The notes under the pieces are model-generated. The model did not search any database, was not told the origin of the DNA, and saw only the letters and a program-made list of their open reading frames with translations. From Pseudomonas azadiae (GTDB lineage: Bacteria; Pseudomonadota; Gammaproteobacteria; Pseudomonadales; Pseudomonadaceae), in the NCBI RefSeq assembly GCF_019145355.1, contig NZ_JAHSTY010000003.1, forward strand, positions 66,933 to 130,932: a DNA stretch of 64,000 nt. The letters are read 5' to 3'. This document shows positions 1 to 9,488 of the stretch, in pieces. Numbering within the stretch: position 1 is the first letter of the stretch; the number at the start of each line of letters is the position of its first letter. The translations under genes were made by a program, and so were the position numbers.

Positions 1-299
1 TCATTCACGGGGGTATCGTCGTCCCACAGGCTTATGTCCTTGAGTTCGGAATGCATCGGGTCGCGCGCGTCATCCCGCAAAGCGCCCAGCGCCACGCGCC
101 CGCGCAGTTGGTCGGTGCTCACGCGAAAGTACTCGGCGATGCGGGAGATGTGCTTGTCCGACGGATCAACGATCTTGCCGCTGAGGATCCGGGACAGCGT
201 GGATTGAGGCACGCCGGTACGCCGGTGAAGCTCCGTGGGGGAGATCCGGTCGCGGTCCAGCAGCTCTCTTAAGACGATAGAAACGTTGCGTTTTTGCAT
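1..299 (-). CDS. XRE-family repressor, partial (PrtR/CI-like)
   Basis: This reading frame starts at the ATG at 299 and runs off the left edge, so only about 99 N-terminal residues are visible. Residues 5-65 read as a helix-turn-helix of the lambda-repressor/XRE class (ISPTELHRRTGVPQSTLSRI followed by a recognition-helix region). In Pseudomonas this N-terminus usually precedes a LexA/S24-type self-cleaving domain in PrtR-like repressors of pyocin/tailocin or prophage clusters; that domain would lie outside the window. It is divergent from mutS, the known flank of fluorescens-group tailocin loci (mutS-cinA interval). The HTH call is seen in the sequence. The S24 domain and tailocin role are inferred from location. 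Confidence 0.8.
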   Translation of the reverse strand, partial: MQKRNVSIVLRELLDRDRISPTELHRRTGVPQSTLSRILSGKIVDPSDKHISRIAEYFRVSTDQLRGRVALGALRDDARDPMHSELKDISLWDDDTPVN

Positions 300-360
300 A
301 ATGTGGATAGTGACCGGAGATTTGCAGGTTGGCAAATGCATATTTGCATACTATATGCAT
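293..360. promoter_or_regulatory. Candidate operator array between repressor and mutS
   Basis: Three overlapping repeats occur in 68 bp. There is an inverted repeat ATTTGC-N6-GCAAAT at 320-337, a second one ATGCATAT-N9-ATATGCAT at 336-343/353-360, and the 8-mer TTTGCATA is repeated directly at 293-300 (over the repressor start codon) and 343-350. Such clustered dyads next to an XRE repressor gene are typical of autoregulatory operators. The protein that binds is inferred. Confidence 0.55.
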
Positions 361-573
361 CAGTGACACCTCTGCATGTCACTAAGCTTCTCACCCATAG
401 AACGTCGCCCTCCTTGGGTGATCGCTATCAGGGCGTGCCCGCCTTGAGTTTTACCTATCCATTTGCGACCTGCGAAGCCCCGACCTCGCGTGTTAACCTT
501 GCCGCCATCGCAAAAAATGCTGGGCCAAGCGCCCCTTTGCCCCATCACTTTCAACGAATCTGCCTACTACCCA

Positions 574-3165
574 ATGAGTAAAAACGCCTCCGATCTGTCC
601 TCCCACACCCCAATGATGCAGCAGTACTGGCGCCTCAAGAACCAGCACCCTGATCAGTTGATGTTCTATCGCATGGGCGACTTCTACGAGATCTTCTACG
701 AAGACGCGAAGAAGGCCGCCAAGTTGCTGGACATCACCCTGACCGCACGCGGGCAGTCGGCGGGGCAGTCGATTCCGATGTGTGGGATCCCTTACCACTC
801 GCTGGAAGGTTACCTGGTCAAGCTGGTGAAGCTGGGCGAGTCGGTGGTGATCTGTGAGCAGATCGGCGATCCGGCAACCAGCAAGGGCCCGGTGGAACGT
901 CAGGTGGTGCGCATTATTACGCCGGGAACGGTGAGTGATGAGGCGCTGTTGGATGAGCGTCGCGATAACCTGATCGCTGCGGTGTTGGGCGATGAGCGTT
1001 TGTTCGGGCTGTCGGTGCTGGACATCACCAGTGGCAATTTCAGCGTGCTGGAGATCAAGGGCTGGGAGAATTTGCTGGCGGAGCTGGAGCGCATCAACCC
1101 GGTGGAGTTGTTGATCCCGGATGATTGGCCGAAGGACCTGCCGGCGGAAAAGCGTCGTGGGACCAAGCGTCGTGCACCGTGGGATTTCGAGCGTGACTCG
1201 GCGTTGAAAAGTCTGTGCCAGCAGTTCTCGGTGCAAGACCTGAAGGGCTTCGGTTGCGAAACCCTGACCCTGGCCATCGGCGCCGCCGGTTGCCTGCTCG
1301 CCTATGCCAAAGAAACCCAGCGCACCGCCCTGCCGCATTTGCGCAGCCTGCGCCATGAACGCCTGGACGATACGGTGGTGCTCGATGGGGCCAGCCGGCG
1401 CAATCTGGAGTTGGACACCAACCTCGCCGGCGGGCGTGACAACACCCTGCAGTCGGTGGTCGACCGTTGCCAGACCGCCATGGGCAGCCGCTTGCTGACG
1501 CGCTGGCTGAACCGTCCTTTGCGAGACTTGACGGTGCTGCAAGCGCGCCAGACGTCCATTACCTGCCTGCTGGACCGCTATCGCTTTGAAAAGCTGCAGC
1601 CACAGCTGAAGGAAATCGGCGATATCGAACGCATCCTGGCGCGGATCGGCTTGCGTAACGCGCGCCCGCGTGACCTGGCGCGGCTGCGCGATGCCCTTGG
1701 CGCCTTGCCGCAACTGCAAGTGGCGATGACCGAGCTGGACACGCCGCACCTGCAACAGCTCGCGATCACAGCCGGCACGTACCCGGAACTGGCGGCGCTG
1801 CTGGAAAAAGCCATTATCGACAACCCGCCGGCGATCATCCGTGACGGCGGTGTATTGAAGACCGGTTACGACAGCGAGCTGGACGAACTGCAATCGCTGA
1901 GCGAAAACGCCGGGCAGTTCCTGATTGACCTGGAAGCCCGCGAAAAAGCGCGTACCGGCCTGGCGAACCTGAAAGTCGGTTACAACCGCGTACATGGCTA
2001 CTTTATCGAGTTGCCGAGCAAGCAGGCCGAGTCGGCGCCTGTCGACTATCAGCGCCGCCAGACCCTCAAGGGCGCCGAGCGCTTTATTACGCCAGAACTT
2101 AAAGCGTTCGAAGACAAAGCGCTGTCGGCCAAAAGCCGCGCCCTTGCGCGGGAAAAGATGCTCTACGAGGCCTTGCTCGAAGACCTGATCAGCCGCCTGG
2201 CGCCGTTGCAGGACACCGCCGCCGCCCTGGCCGAACTGGACGTGCTGAGCAACCTGGCCGAACGAGCGCTGAACCTGGACCTGAACTGCCCGCGCTTTGT
2301 CAGCGAGCCGTGCATGCGCATCGTGCAAGGCCGCCACCCTGTGGTGGAGCAGGTGCTGACCACGCCGTTCGTCGCCAACGACCTGTCGCTGGACGACGAT
2401 ACCCGCATGTTGGTGATCACCGGTCCCAACATGGGTGGTAAATCCACTTACATGCGTCAGACCGCATTGATTGTGCTGCTGGCACATATCGGCAGCTTTG
2501 TACCGGCGGCCAGTTGCGAGTTGTCGCTGGTGGACCGCATCTTTACCCGGATCGGTTCCAGCGATGACCTGGCCGGTGGCCGCTCCACCTTTATGGTGGA
2601 AATGAGCGAAACCGCCAATATCCTGCACAACGCCACCGAGCGCAGCCTGGTGCTGATGGACGAAGTGGGCCGTGGCACCAGCACCTTCGACGGCCTGTCC
2701 CTGGCTTGGGCGGCCGCCGAGCGTCTGGCGCATTTGCGTGCCTACACGCTGTTCGCGACCCACTATTTCGAGCTGACCGTACTGCCGGAGAGCGAGCCAC
2801 TGGTGGCCAACGTGCACCTCAACGCCACGGAGCACAACGAGCGCATCGTGTTCCTGCACCATGTGCTACCGGGGCCTGCCAGCCAGAGCTACGGCCTGGC
2901 CGTGGCGCAACTGGCCGGTGTGCCGAACGACGTGATCCTGCGCGCCCGCGAGCACCTGAGCCGCCTGGAGACCACCGCCCTGCCCCACGAAACCGTGGTT
3001 GCCAGCCCGAAGAAAGCCAGCACTAAACCCGCCGCGCCGCACCAGAGCGATATGTTCGCCAGCCTGCCCCATCCGGTGCTGGATGAGTTGGCAAAGCTTG
3101 ACCTGGACGACTTGACACCGCGCAAAGCACTCGAAATGTTATATGCACTGAAGACTCGGATATAA
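574..3165 (+). CDS. mutS: DNA mismatch repair ATPase MutS
   Basis: The protein has 863 residues, the usual length for Pseudomonas MutS, and recognises mismatches to start methyl-independent or directed repair with MutL. The N-terminal mismatch-binding motif FYE is at about residues 37-39. The C-terminal ABC-type ATPase has Walker [10 protein letters not shown] at about 615-625 and a Walker B/signature region with [12 protein letters not shown]. The ATG at 574 is chosen because family homology begins at MSKNASD. An in-frame start 37 codons upstream would add unrelated residues across the intergenic region. No convincing Shine-Dalgarno sequence precedes 574. It is divergent from the phage-type repressor and followed by fdxA. 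Confidence 0.97.
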   Translation: MSKNASDLSSHTPMMQQYWRLKNQHPDQLMFYRMGDFYEIFYEDAKKAAKLLDITLTARGQSAGQSIPMCGIPYHSLEGYLVKLVKLGESVVICEQIGDPATSKGPVERQVVRIITPGTVSDEALLDERRDNLIAAVLGDERLFGLSVLDITSGNFSVLEIKGWENLLAELERINPVELLIPDDWPKDLPAEKRRGTKRRAPWDFERDSALKSLCQQFSVQDLKGFGCETLTLAIGAAGCLLAYAKETQRTALPHLRSLRHERLDDTVVLDGASRRNLELDTNLAGGRDNTLQSVVDRCQTAMGSRLLTRWLNRPLRDLTVLQARQTSITCLLDRYRFEKLQPQLKEIGDIERILARIGLRNARPRDLARLRDALGALPQLQVAMTELDTPHLQQLAITAGTYPELAALLEKAIIDNPPAIIRDGGVLKTGYDSELDELQSLSENAGQFLIDLEAREKARTGLANLKVGYNRVHGYFIELPSKQAESAPVDYQRRQTLKGAERFITPELKAFEDKALSAKSRALAREKMLYEALLEDLISRLAPLQDTAAALAELDVLSNLAERALNLDLNCPRFVSEPCMRIVQGRHPVVEQVLTTPFVANDLSLDDDTRMLVITGPNMGGKSTYMRQTALIVLLAHIGSFVPAASCELSLVDRIFTRIGSSDDLAGGRSTFMVEMSETANILHNATERSLVLMDEVGRGTSTFDGLSLAWAAAERLAHLRAYTLFATHYFELTVLPESEPLVANVHLNATEHNERIVFLHHVLPGPASQSYGLAVAQLAGVPNDVILRAREHLSRLETTALPHETVVASPKKASTKPAAPHQSDMFASLPHPVLDELAKLDLDDLTPRKALEMLYALKTRI

Positions 3166-3307
3166 CGCAGACGCTTGCAAGCTGGTAGACTCTCGCGCGG
3201 TTTGGGATGCTGTGGGCTTTTAGCCTGGCCTGCAGACTATCGCTCCCGAACCTCGCGGGCCCTGCCACAAAGGGTTTCGCTGCCGCCGCCTGAGGAGAAA
3301 ATTAGAA

Positions 3308-3631
3308 ATGACCTTCGTCGTCACCGACAACTGCATCAAGTGCAAGTACACCGACTGCGTAGAAGTGTGTCCGGTGGACTGCTTCTACGAAGGCCCGAAT
3401 TTCCTGGTTATCCACCCGGATGAGTGCATTGACTGCGCCCTGTGTGAACCAGAATGCCCGGCCGTTGCGATTTTTTCCGAGGACGAAGTGCCTGCCGGCA
3501 TGGAACAGTTCATTCAGCTGAACGTCGAGCTGGCGGAGATCTGGCCGAACATCACGGAAAAGAAAGACTCGTTGCCGGATGCGGCAGAGTGGGATGGCAA
3601 GCCAGGCAAGATCGCGCACCTCGAGCGCTGA
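3308..3631 (+). CDS. fdxA: 7Fe ferredoxin FdxA
   Basis: This 107-residue seven-iron ferredoxin carries electrons in the cytoplasm through one 3Fe-4S and one 4Fe-4S cluster. The N-terminal half contains the cysteine pattern [14 protein letters not shown] and then [12 protein letters not shown], as in Azotobacter ferredoxin I. The C-terminal tail of about 45 residues (LAEIWPNI...) is typical of FdxA. A strong Shine-Dalgarno (gaggag) lies about 9 bases before the ATG. The mutS-fdxA neighbourhood is conserved in Pseudomonas. It ends at a strong terminator before the convergent rsmZ. Confidence 0.95.
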   Translation: MTFVVTDNCIKCKYTDCVEVCPVDCFYEGPNFLVIHPDECIDCALCEPECPAVAIFSEDEVPAGMEQFIQLNVELAEIWPNITEKKDSLPDAAEWDGKPGKIAHLER

Positions 3632-3648
3632 GAGCACCGCAGCCCTCC

Positions 3649-3673
3649 AAAAAAGCCCCTTGCGGGCTTTTTT
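3649..3673 (+). terminator. Rho-independent terminator of fdxA
   Basis: The hairpin AAAAAAGCCC-CTTGC-GGGCTTTTTT has a perfect 10-bp stem and a 3' T run, 18 bases after the fdxA stop codon. Confidence 0.9.
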
Positions 3674-3708
3674 GCATTTCTGGGGCTGGCGTTCACTTTT
3701 CTACAGGC

Positions 3709-3735
3709 AAAAAAAAGGGGCGGTTTGACCCGCCC
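3709..3735 (-). terminator. Terminator of rsmZ
   Basis: On the minus strand a GGGCGG-GTCAAA-CCGCCC hairpin is followed by CC and an eight-T run. It forms the 3' end of the small RNA described next. Confidence 0.88.
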
Positions 3736-3842
3736 ACATTTTTTCCCTAGTCCCTTTGTTCCTTTTCATCGTCCTGATGAATCGCATCCCGCGATATTCC
3801 TTGAACCATCATTCCTTGATGGCCGTGCCAATCCGTGGACAC
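3711..3842 (-). ncRNA. rsmZ: RsmZ, CsrA/RsmA-sequestering small RNA
   Basis: The minus strand from about 3842 to the terminator at 3709 encodes an RNA of about 130 nt with no credible ORF. It carries eight GGA motifs, the RsmA/RsmE binding signature. Three lie in loops of perfect short hairpins: CCATC-AAGGAAT-GATGG, ATCGC-GGGAT-GCGAT and TTCATC-AGGAC-GATGAA. The 5' end (TGTCCACGGAT) and the order of hairpins resemble the RsmZ of P. fluorescens CHA0 as I remember it. In Pseudomonas rsmZ lies beside fdxA, as here. RsmZ titrates RsmA/RsmE proteins and relieves translational repression of secondary metabolism and exoproduct genes. The exact 5' end is estimated from the -10 position. Confidence 0.92.
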
Positions 3843-3849
3843 AGGGCTG

Positions 3850-3950
3850 ATGTTAAAGAGTTCCATTGGAACTGCAACGGGATCCAAGTTAGTGACTGAC
3901 AAGCTTTCCCGCCAAAAACGCATTAATTAATTGTTATATTTCAAATGGAT
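3850..3950 (-). promoter_or_regulatory. rsmZ core promoter and AT-rich upstream region
   Basis: Reading the minus strand, a -10-like TAACAT lies at 3855-3850, about 7 bases before the inferred RNA start. Upstream, 3918-3950 is strongly AT-rich (cattaattaattgttatat on the plus strand), the kind of region that IHF or MvaT-type proteins bind at rsmZ promoters in other Pseudomonas. Binding here is inferred. Confidence 0.6.
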
Positions 3951-4013
3951 AGAAAATTCCCCCCAAAAATCGGGACGTCGCTGGCGAGCAAAAAAACCGA
4001 TCGCTTACGATAA

Positions 4014-4031
4014 AGTAAGCGAATGCTTACA
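4014..4031 (-). promoter_or_regulatory. GacA upstream activating sequence of rsmZ
   Basis: The minus strand reads TGTAAGCATTCGCTTACT, matching the GacA box TGTAAG-N6-CTTACA at all but the last position. It lies about 175-190 bp upstream of the inferred rsmZ start. That long spacing is characteristic of rsmZ, unlike rsmX and rsmY. A neighbouring CGCTTAC at 4002-4008 makes a second dyad with 4015-4021. Confidence 0.9.
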
Positions 4032-4084
4032 CGACTAACTGCGCAAACGCGTAACACCTGCCCCCTGCCCGTCTTGCAGGCATG

Positions 4085-4110
4085 AAAAAGCCCCGACCCA
4101 GTCGAGGCAT
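4085..4110 (-). terminator. Terminator of apbC
   Basis: On the minus strand GCCTCGA-CTGGG-TCGGGGC forms a stem of seven pairs with one G-T wobble, followed by CTTTTTC. It begins about 17 bases after the apbC stop codon. Confidence 0.8.
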
Positions 4111-4126
4111 TTTCCCTTCAACGCGC

Positions 4127-5221
4127 TCAGTCGTCGCTGACGGTAATGGTCGGCATTGCGGGTGCGGCGGCTTCCTGAAGCACGATCCGCGCGCCCACGT
4201 GGCGGGCCAGTTCCTGGTACACCATGGCGATCTGACCATCGGGCTCTGCCGCCACGGTGGGCTTGCCGCTATCGGCCTGCTCACGAATCGTCATCGACAA
4301 GGGTAACGACGCCAACACCTCTACACCGTACTGGGTCGCCAGCTTCTCGCCACCGCCCTCACCGAACAGATGCTCGGCATGGCCGCAATTGGAACAGATG
4401 TGTACCGCCATGTTCTCGACCACCCCCAGCACCGGGATGTTGACCTTGCGGAACATCTCCACGCCTTTTTTGGCGTCGAGCAGTGCCAAGTCCTGCGGGG
4501 TGGTCACGATCACCGAGCCGGCCACCGGGACTTTTTGCGCCAGGGTCAGCTGGATATCGCCGGTGCCCGGCGGCATGTCGATCACCAGGTAATCCAGGTC
4601 GCCCCAGGCGGTCTGGGTGACCAGTTGCAGCAGGGCGCCGGACACCATCGGCCCACGCCAGACCATCGGCGTGTTTTCATCGGTGAGGAAAGCCATCGAC
4701 ATCACTTCCACGCCCAGGGATTCGATAGGCACGAACCACTTCTGGTCCTTGATTTTCGGCCGTGTGCCTTCGGCGATACCGAACATCACGCCTTGGCTCG
4801 GGCCGTAGATATCCGCGTCGAGAATGCCCACCCGCGCGCCTTCGCGGGCCAGGGCCAGCGCCAGGTTGGCCGCGGTGGTGGACTTGCCCACGCCGCCTTT
4901 GCCGGAGGCCACCGCCACGACGTTCTTGACGTTCGCCAGGCCCGGGATCTGCGCCTGGGCCTTGTGCGCGGCGATCACGCATTTGATATCGACCTTGGCC
5001 GAGCGCACGCCATCCAGGCCTTCGATGGCCATTTGCAGCATCTGCGCCCAGCCGCTCTTGAACAGACCGGCGGCGTAGCCCAGTTCCAGCTGGACCGAGA
5101 CCTGGTCGCCCTGGACGTCGATGGCGCGCACACAGCCGGCGCTGACCGGGTCCTGGTTCAAATAGGGGTCGGTGTATTGGCGAAGAACGGCTTCCACCGC
5201 TGCGCGAGTGACGACGCTCAT
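4127..5221 (-). CDS. apbC: Iron-sulfur cluster carrier ApbC/Mrp
   Basis: This 364-residue P-loop ATPase of the Mrp/NBP35 family transfers Fe-S clusters to apoproteins in the cytoplasm. An N-terminal DUF59/MIP18-like domain covers about residues 1-90. The deviant Walker A motif GKGGVGKST is at about 107-115, and a CxxC pair (ICSNCGH) for cluster binding is near 283-286. It is divergent from metG, an arrangement common in gammaproteobacteria. Length and motifs are complete. Confidence 0.95.
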   Translation of the reverse strand: MSVVTRAAVEAVLRQYTDPYLNQDPVSAGCVRAIDVQGDQVSVQLELGYAAGLFKSGWAQMLQMAIEGLDGVRSAKVDIKCVIAAHKAQAQIPGLANVKNVVAVASGKGGVGKSTTAANLALALAREGARVGILDADIYGPSQGVMFGIAEGTRPKIKDQKWFVPIESLGVEVMSMAFLTDENTPMVWRGPMVSGALLQLVTQTAWGDLDYLVIDMPPGTGDIQLTLAQKVPVAGSVIVTTPQDLALLDAKKGVEMFRKVNIPVLGVVENMAVHICSNCGHAEHLFGEGGGEKLATQYGVEVLASLPLSMTIREQADSGKPTVAAEPDGQIAMVYQELARHVGARIVLQEAAAPAMPTITVSDD

Positions 5222-5392
5222 GGGCTACTCCCGAAAAAGACTGACTGAAACAGGCGGCTATCCTAACCGTTCCAGCGGTCTAAAGGCATGCTTTCACAGG
5301 TTCGGAAGATTCGGAAACAGCGCCACGGGGTGAAATATATCCGCCGGCGCTTTATAGTGGCCGACCTCCGTTTCATCAAGTAGCCGAGCCCC

Positions 5393-7444
5393 ATGTCCGA
5401 GCCACGCAAGATCCTCGTCACCAGCGCCCTGCCCTATGCCAATGGTTCCATCCATCTTGGCCATATGCTTGAGTACATCCAGACCGATATGTGGGTGCGC
5501 TTCCAGAAGCATCGCGGCAATCAATGCATCTATGTCTGCGCGGACGACGCCCACGGTTCGGCCATCATGTTGCGCGCCGAAAAGGAAGGCATCACCCCGG
5601 AACAACTGATCGCCAACGTGCAGGCTGAACACAGCGCCGACTTTGCCGAGTTCCTGGTGGAGTTCGACAACTTTCACTCGACCCACTCCGACGAAAACCG
5701 TGAGCTGTCGAGCCAGATCTACCTGCGCTTGAAGGAAGCCGGGCACATCGACCAACGTTCGGTGACCCAGTATTTCGACCCGGAAAAGAAAATGTTCCTG
5801 GCCGACCGCTTCATCAAGGGCACCTGCCCCAAATGCGGCACCGAAGACCAATACGGTGACAACTGCGAAAAATGCGGCGCGACCTACGCGCCGACGGACC
5901 TGAAGGATCCGAAGTCGGCAATCTCGGGCGCCACGCCGGTGCTGAAAGACTCGCAGCACTTCTTCTTCAAGCTCCCCGACTTCCAGCAGATGCTGCAAAC
6001 CTGGACGCGCAGCGGCACCTTGCAGGACGCCGTGGCCAACAAACTCTCCGAATGGCTCGACAGTGGCCTGCAGCAGTGGGACATCTCCCGTGATGCGCCC
6101 TACTTCGGCTTCGAGATTCCGGGCGAGCCGGGCAAGTATTTCTATGTGTGGCTGGATGCGCCCATCGGCTACATGGCCAGCTTCAAGAACCTGTGCGACC
6201 GCACGCCGGAGCTGGACTTCGACGCGTTCTGGGGCAAAGACTCCAGCGCCGAGCTGTATCACTTCATCGGCAAGGACATCGTCAACTTCCACGCCCTGTT
6301 CTGGCCGGCGATGCTCGAAGGTTCGGGCTACCGCAAGCCAACCGCCATCGCCGTGCACGGCTACCTGACGGTCAACGGCCAGAAAATGTCCAAGTCCCGT
6401 GGCACCTTTATCAAGGCGCGCACCTACCTGGACCACCTGTCGCCGGAATACCTGCGTTATTACTATGCCTCCAAGCTGGGCCGTGGCGTCGACGACCTCG
6501 ACCTGAACCTGGAAGACTTCGTACAGAAGGTCAACTCGGACCTGGTCGGCAAAGTCGTGAATATTGCCAGCCGTTGCGCCGGTTTTATCCACAAGGGTAA
6601 CGCCGGGCTGCTGGTGGCCGAGAACGCCGCGCCGGAGTTGACCGACGCCTTCCTGGCCGCCGCGCCAAGCATCGCCGATGCCTATGAAGCCCGCGACTTC
6701 GCTCGCGCCATGCGCGAGATCATGGGCCTGGCCGACCGCGCCAACGCCTGGATCGCCGACAAGGCCCCGTGGTCGCTGAACAAGCAGGAAGGCAAGCAGG
6801 ACGAAGTGCAGGCGATCTGCGCCACTGGCGTCAACCTGTTCCGCCAGTTGGTGATCTTCCTTAAGCCGGTGCTGCCATTGCTGGCCGCCGATGCCGAGGC
6901 GTTCCTCAATGTCGCGCCGCTGACCTGGGACGATCACGCCACCCTGCTCAGCAACCATCAATTAAACGCGTTCAAACCGCTGATGACCCGCATCGACCCG
7001 GTAAAGGTCCAAGCCATGACCGACGCTTCGAAAGAAGACCTGGTCGCCAGCCAGACCGACACCGGAACGGCTGCACAGTCGGGCAATGGTGAGCTGGGCA
7101 AGGATCCGATCTCCCCGGAGATCGACTTTGATGCGTTTGCCGCCGTGGACCTGCGCGTGGCGCTGATCGTCAAGGCCGAGGCCGTAGAAGGCGCCGACAA
7201 GTTGCTGCGCCTGACACTCGACATCGGTGACGAGCAACGCAACGTATTCTCCGGGATCAAGAGTGCTTATCCGGACCCGTCCAAGCTCGATGGTCGCCTG
7301 ACCATGATGATCGCCAACCTCAAGCCACGGAAAATGAAATTCGGTATTTCCGAGGGCATGGTCATGGCGGCCGGGCCTGGCGGCGAAGAGATCTACCTGC
7401 TGAGCCCTGACAGCGGCGCCAAGCCGGGTCAACGTATCAAGTAA
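5393..7444 (+). CDS. metG: Methionyl-tRNA synthetase
   Basis: This 683-residue class I synthetase charges tRNA-Met. The HIGH-type motif HLGH is at about 22-25, a zinc-knuckle region has two CxxC pairs ([18 protein letters not shown], about 145-162), and the KMSKS loop is near 335. An anticodon-binding domain follows, then a C-terminal EMAP/Trbp111-like tRNA-binding and dimerisation domain from about residue 580 ([15 protein letters not shown]). A candidate -10 (TATAGT, 5353-5358) precedes the gene. The coding region ends about 30 bp before a REP cluster. Confidence 0.97.
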   Translation: MSEPRKILVTSALPYANGSIHLGHMLEYIQTDMWVRFQKHRGNQCIYVCADDAHGSAIMLRAEKEGITPEQLIANVQAEHSADFAEFLVEFDNFHSTHSDENRELSSQIYLRLKEAGHIDQRSVTQYFDPEKKMFLADRFIKGTCPKCGTEDQYGDNCEKCGATYAPTDLKDPKSAISGATPVLKDSQHFFFKLPDFQQMLQTWTRSGTLQDAVANKLSEWLDSGLQQWDISRDAPYFGFEIPGEPGKYFYVWLDAPIGYMASFKNLCDRTPELDFDAFWGKDSSAELYHFIGKDIVNFHALFWPAMLEGSGYRKPTAIAVHGYLTVNGQKMSKSRGTFIKARTYLDHLSPEYLRYYYASKLGRGVDDLDLNLEDFVQKVNSDLVGKVVNIASRCAGFIHKGNAGLLVAENAAPELTDAFLAAAPSIADAYEARDFARAMREIMGLADRANAWIADKAPWSLNKQEGKQDEVQAICATGVNLFRQLVIFLKPVLPLLAADAEAFLNVAPLTWDDHATLLSNHQLNAFKPLMTRIDPVKVQAMTDASKEDLVASQTDTGTAAQSGNGELGKDPISPEIDFDAFAAVDLRVALIVKAEAVEGADKLLRLTLDIGDEQRNVFSGIKSAYPDPSKLDGRLTMMIANLKPRKMKFGISEGMVMAAGPGGEEIYLLSPDSGAKPGQRIK

Positions 7445-7472
7445 CCTGCAAGCTCTGTCGTTGTGGGTGTGG

Positions 7473-7678
7473 TTGTGGCGAGCGGGCTTCTTGTGGCGAG
7501 CGGGCTTGCCCCGCGTTGGGTCGCGAAGCGGCCCTGGAACCTGAGTCTGCGGTTGACCTGACAAATACCATGGAGGCCTACTGGGGCTGCTTCGCAGCCC
7601 AACGCGGGGCAAGCCCGCTCGCCACAGAAGCCCATTTGCCACAGAAGACCGTTTGCCACAAGAAGCCCGCTCGCCACA
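7473..7678. repeat. Nested REP palindrome with three 17-bp repeats
   Basis: An outer pair (TGGCGAGCGGGCTTCTT, with AAGAAGCCCGCTCGCCA near 7660-7677) encloses an inner pair (TGGCGAGCGGGCTTGCCCCGCG from 7494, its complement ending near 7625). The right flank holds three tandem units of 17-18 bp beginning GCCACA at 7621, 7638 and 7655. It fills the metG-rnfB gap of about 270 bp and can fold into a large hairpin. No ORF in it looks real. Confidence 0.8.
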
Positions 7679-7718
7679 TTAGGCCCTGTTTATTTAACCG
7701 GCATGCCATGATCACTTC

Positions 7719-8687
7719 ATGAACCTGATTCAACGTATCGACGCGCTCTTGCCGCAGACCCAATGCGGCAAGTGCGGGCAACCGGGCTGCAAGCCTTACG
7801 CCGAAGGCATCGCCCAAGGCGAGGCGATCAATAAATGCCCGCCCGGTGGGCAGGAAACCATCGCCAGCCTGGCGCAACTGCTGCGCCTGCCGGTGCTTGA
7901 GTTGGACACGTCCCGTGGCGAAGCGCCCGCGCAGGTTGCCTATATTCGTGAAGCCGAATGCATCGGCTGCACCAAATGCATTCAGGCGTGCCCGGTGGAT
8001 GCTATCGTCGGCGCCGCCAAGTTGATGCACACGGTGATCATCGACGAGTGCACCGGCTGCGACCTGTGCGTCGCGCCGTGCCCGGTGGACTGCATAGAAA
8101 TGCGCCCATTGACCAATATTGTCCCGATCGTCGGCGGCCTGGCGCGCAACGATCATCAGCGTCATGAACGAGGCGTCAAGCGCGACCGCGCACGGCGGCG
8201 TTTCGAGCAACGCAACGCGCGCCTGCAGCGTGAAGACGCGCACAAACTCGCCGAACGTCTGGCCCGGGCCAAACGCTCGGTGCCGGCGGAGCCGATGCAC
8301 CTGGATGCGGCGCAAGCGGCCCAGGATGCGGCAGTCAAAAAAGCCAAGGTCAATGTGGCAATGAGCCGTGCGCAATTGCACAAGTCTCTGAAAGCGTTTG
8401 GGCATCCACCGACTTTTGAACAGCAGTCGCAATTGATCGTGTTGCAACAGCAATTTGAGGCAGCGGAGCAGGCGCTGGCGGCGCTGGAAGTGCACAGCGC
8501 ACCGGCAGCATCGCTGTCGCCCGGTACCAGCGCTGACCTCAAACGCGCGAAAATCCAGTTGGCGATGCGCCGAGCCGAGTTGAAAAAAGCCCAGGACCAA
8601 CAGGCCGCTCCGCAGCAATTGGCGCAAGCGCAACACAGGCTTGACGAAGCCCAGCGCCAGGTCGAGGCCCATGACCCCACAATTTGA
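7719..8687 (+). CDS. rnfB: RnfB/RsxB-like ferredoxin, orphan
   Basis: The protein has 322 residues. Residues 1-60 carry the Fe-S domain motif [15 protein letters not shown]...KCPPGG of RnfB. Two 4Fe-4S ferredoxin motifs follow ([24 protein letters not shown]; about 85-130). The rest is an Ala/Gln/Arg-rich, probably coiled-coil tail of about 180 residues. Canonical RnfB begins with a membrane helix; this one starts directly at the cluster domain, so it is probably soluble. The other Rnf subunits (A, C, D, G, E) are absent and nth follows directly. It probably serves as an electron carrier or Fe-S/redox partner; the specific role is unknown. The symbol reflects homology only. Confidence 0.85.
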   Translation: MNLIQRIDALLPQTQCGKCGQPGCKPYAEGIAQGEAINKCPPGGQETIASLAQLLRLPVLELDTSRGEAPAQVAYIREAECIGCTKCIQACPVDAIVGAAKLMHTVIIDECTGCDLCVAPCPVDCIEMRPLTNIVPIVGGLARNDHQRHERGVKRDRARRRFEQRNARLQREDAHKLAERLARAKRSVPAEPMHLDAAQAAQDAAVKKAKVNVAMSRAQLHKSLKAFGHPPTFEQQSQLIVLQQQFEAAEQALAALEVHSAPAASLSPGTSADLKRAKIQLAMRRAELKKAQDQQAAPQQLAQAQHRLDEAQRQVEAHDPTI

Positions 8688-8742
8688 ATTCCCGCTGAAT
8701 TCGCAATCAAGCTGACCGCTTGTGCAAGGAACCGACCGTCCG

Positions 8743-9381
8743 ATGAACGCCGCAAAACGCCTGGAAATTTTCCGCAGGTTTCACGAAGACAATCCTGAAC
8801 CCAAGACCGAACTGGCTTATTCCTCACCGTTCGAATTGCTGATTGCGGTGATCCTCTCGGCCCAATCCACGGACGTCGGCGTCAACAAGGCCACGGCCAA
8901 GTTGTACCCGGTGGCCAACACACCCGAGGCCATCTATGCCCTGGGTGTGGAAGGGTTGTCGCACTACATCAAGACCATCGGCCTGTATAACAGCAAGGCC
9001 AAGAATGTGATTGAAACCTGCCGCCTGCTGATCGAACTGCATGGCAGCGAGGTGCCGCAAACCCGCGAAGCCCTGGAAGCTCTGCCGGGCGTTGGTCGTA
9101 AAACCGCCAATGTGGTGCTCAACACCGCGTTCCGGCAACTGACCATGGCCGTGGACACCCACATCTTCCGGGTCAGCAACCGCACCGGCATTGCGCGCGG
9201 CAAGAACGTGGTGGAGGTGGAAAAGCAGCTGATGAAGTTCGTGCCCAAGCCGTATCTTCTTGACTCCCACCACTGGCTGATCCTTCACGGGCGCTACGTT
9301 TGCCAGGCGCGCAAGCCTCGTTGCGGCAGCTGTCGCATCGAAGACCTGTGCGAATACAAAGACAAGACCTCCGACGATTGA
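8743..9381 (+). CDS. nth: Endonuclease III
   Basis: This 212-residue DNA glycosylase/AP lyase removes oxidised pyrimidines. The helix-hairpin-helix LPGVGRKTANVVLN with its catalytic lysine is near residue 120, and the catalytic aspartate is in VDTHIFRV. The C-terminal 4Fe-4S motif C-x6-C-x2-C-x5-C is seen in CQARKPRCGSCRIEDLC. The ATG at 8743 is preceded by AAGGA at suitable spacing and gives the standard length. A start 7 codons upstream is less likely. It follows rnfB, as in other Pseudomonas. Confidence 0.97.
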   Translation: MNAAKRLEIFRRFHEDNPEPKTELAYSSPFELLIAVILSAQSTDVGVNKATAKLYPVANTPEAIYALGVEGLSHYIKTIGLYNSKAKNVIETCRLLIELHGSEVPQTREALEALPGVGRKTANVVLNTAFRQLTMAVDTHIFRVSNRTGIARGKNVVEVEKQLMKFVPKPYLLDSHHWLILHGRYVCQARKPRCGSCRIEDLCEYKDKTSDD

Positions 9382-9488
9382 GCAAGCATAGGTTTTCTCG
9401 ATCAACCGATTGAAAAAATCTTTTTTACCAGGCCATGGATTATCGTTATAAGGGGCGCCAACGGCAGTCTTAGCCTGGAGTGAACCCT

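Noticed and set aside
493..2862. A 789-codon minus-strand ORF opposite mutS
   Set aside because: It lies wholly inside mutS, is His/Gln/Val-rich as expected for the complement of high-GC codons, and has no domain resemblance.
4014..4031. TetR-type operator for an absent regulator
   Set aside because: It first looked like an orphan TetR dyad, but it matches the GacA box and lies at the correct distance from an rsmZ transcript.
5294..6961. A 555-codon minus-strand ORF opposite metG
   Set aside because: It mirrors metG codons, has no recognisable motif or ribosome-binding site, and metG is unmistakable.
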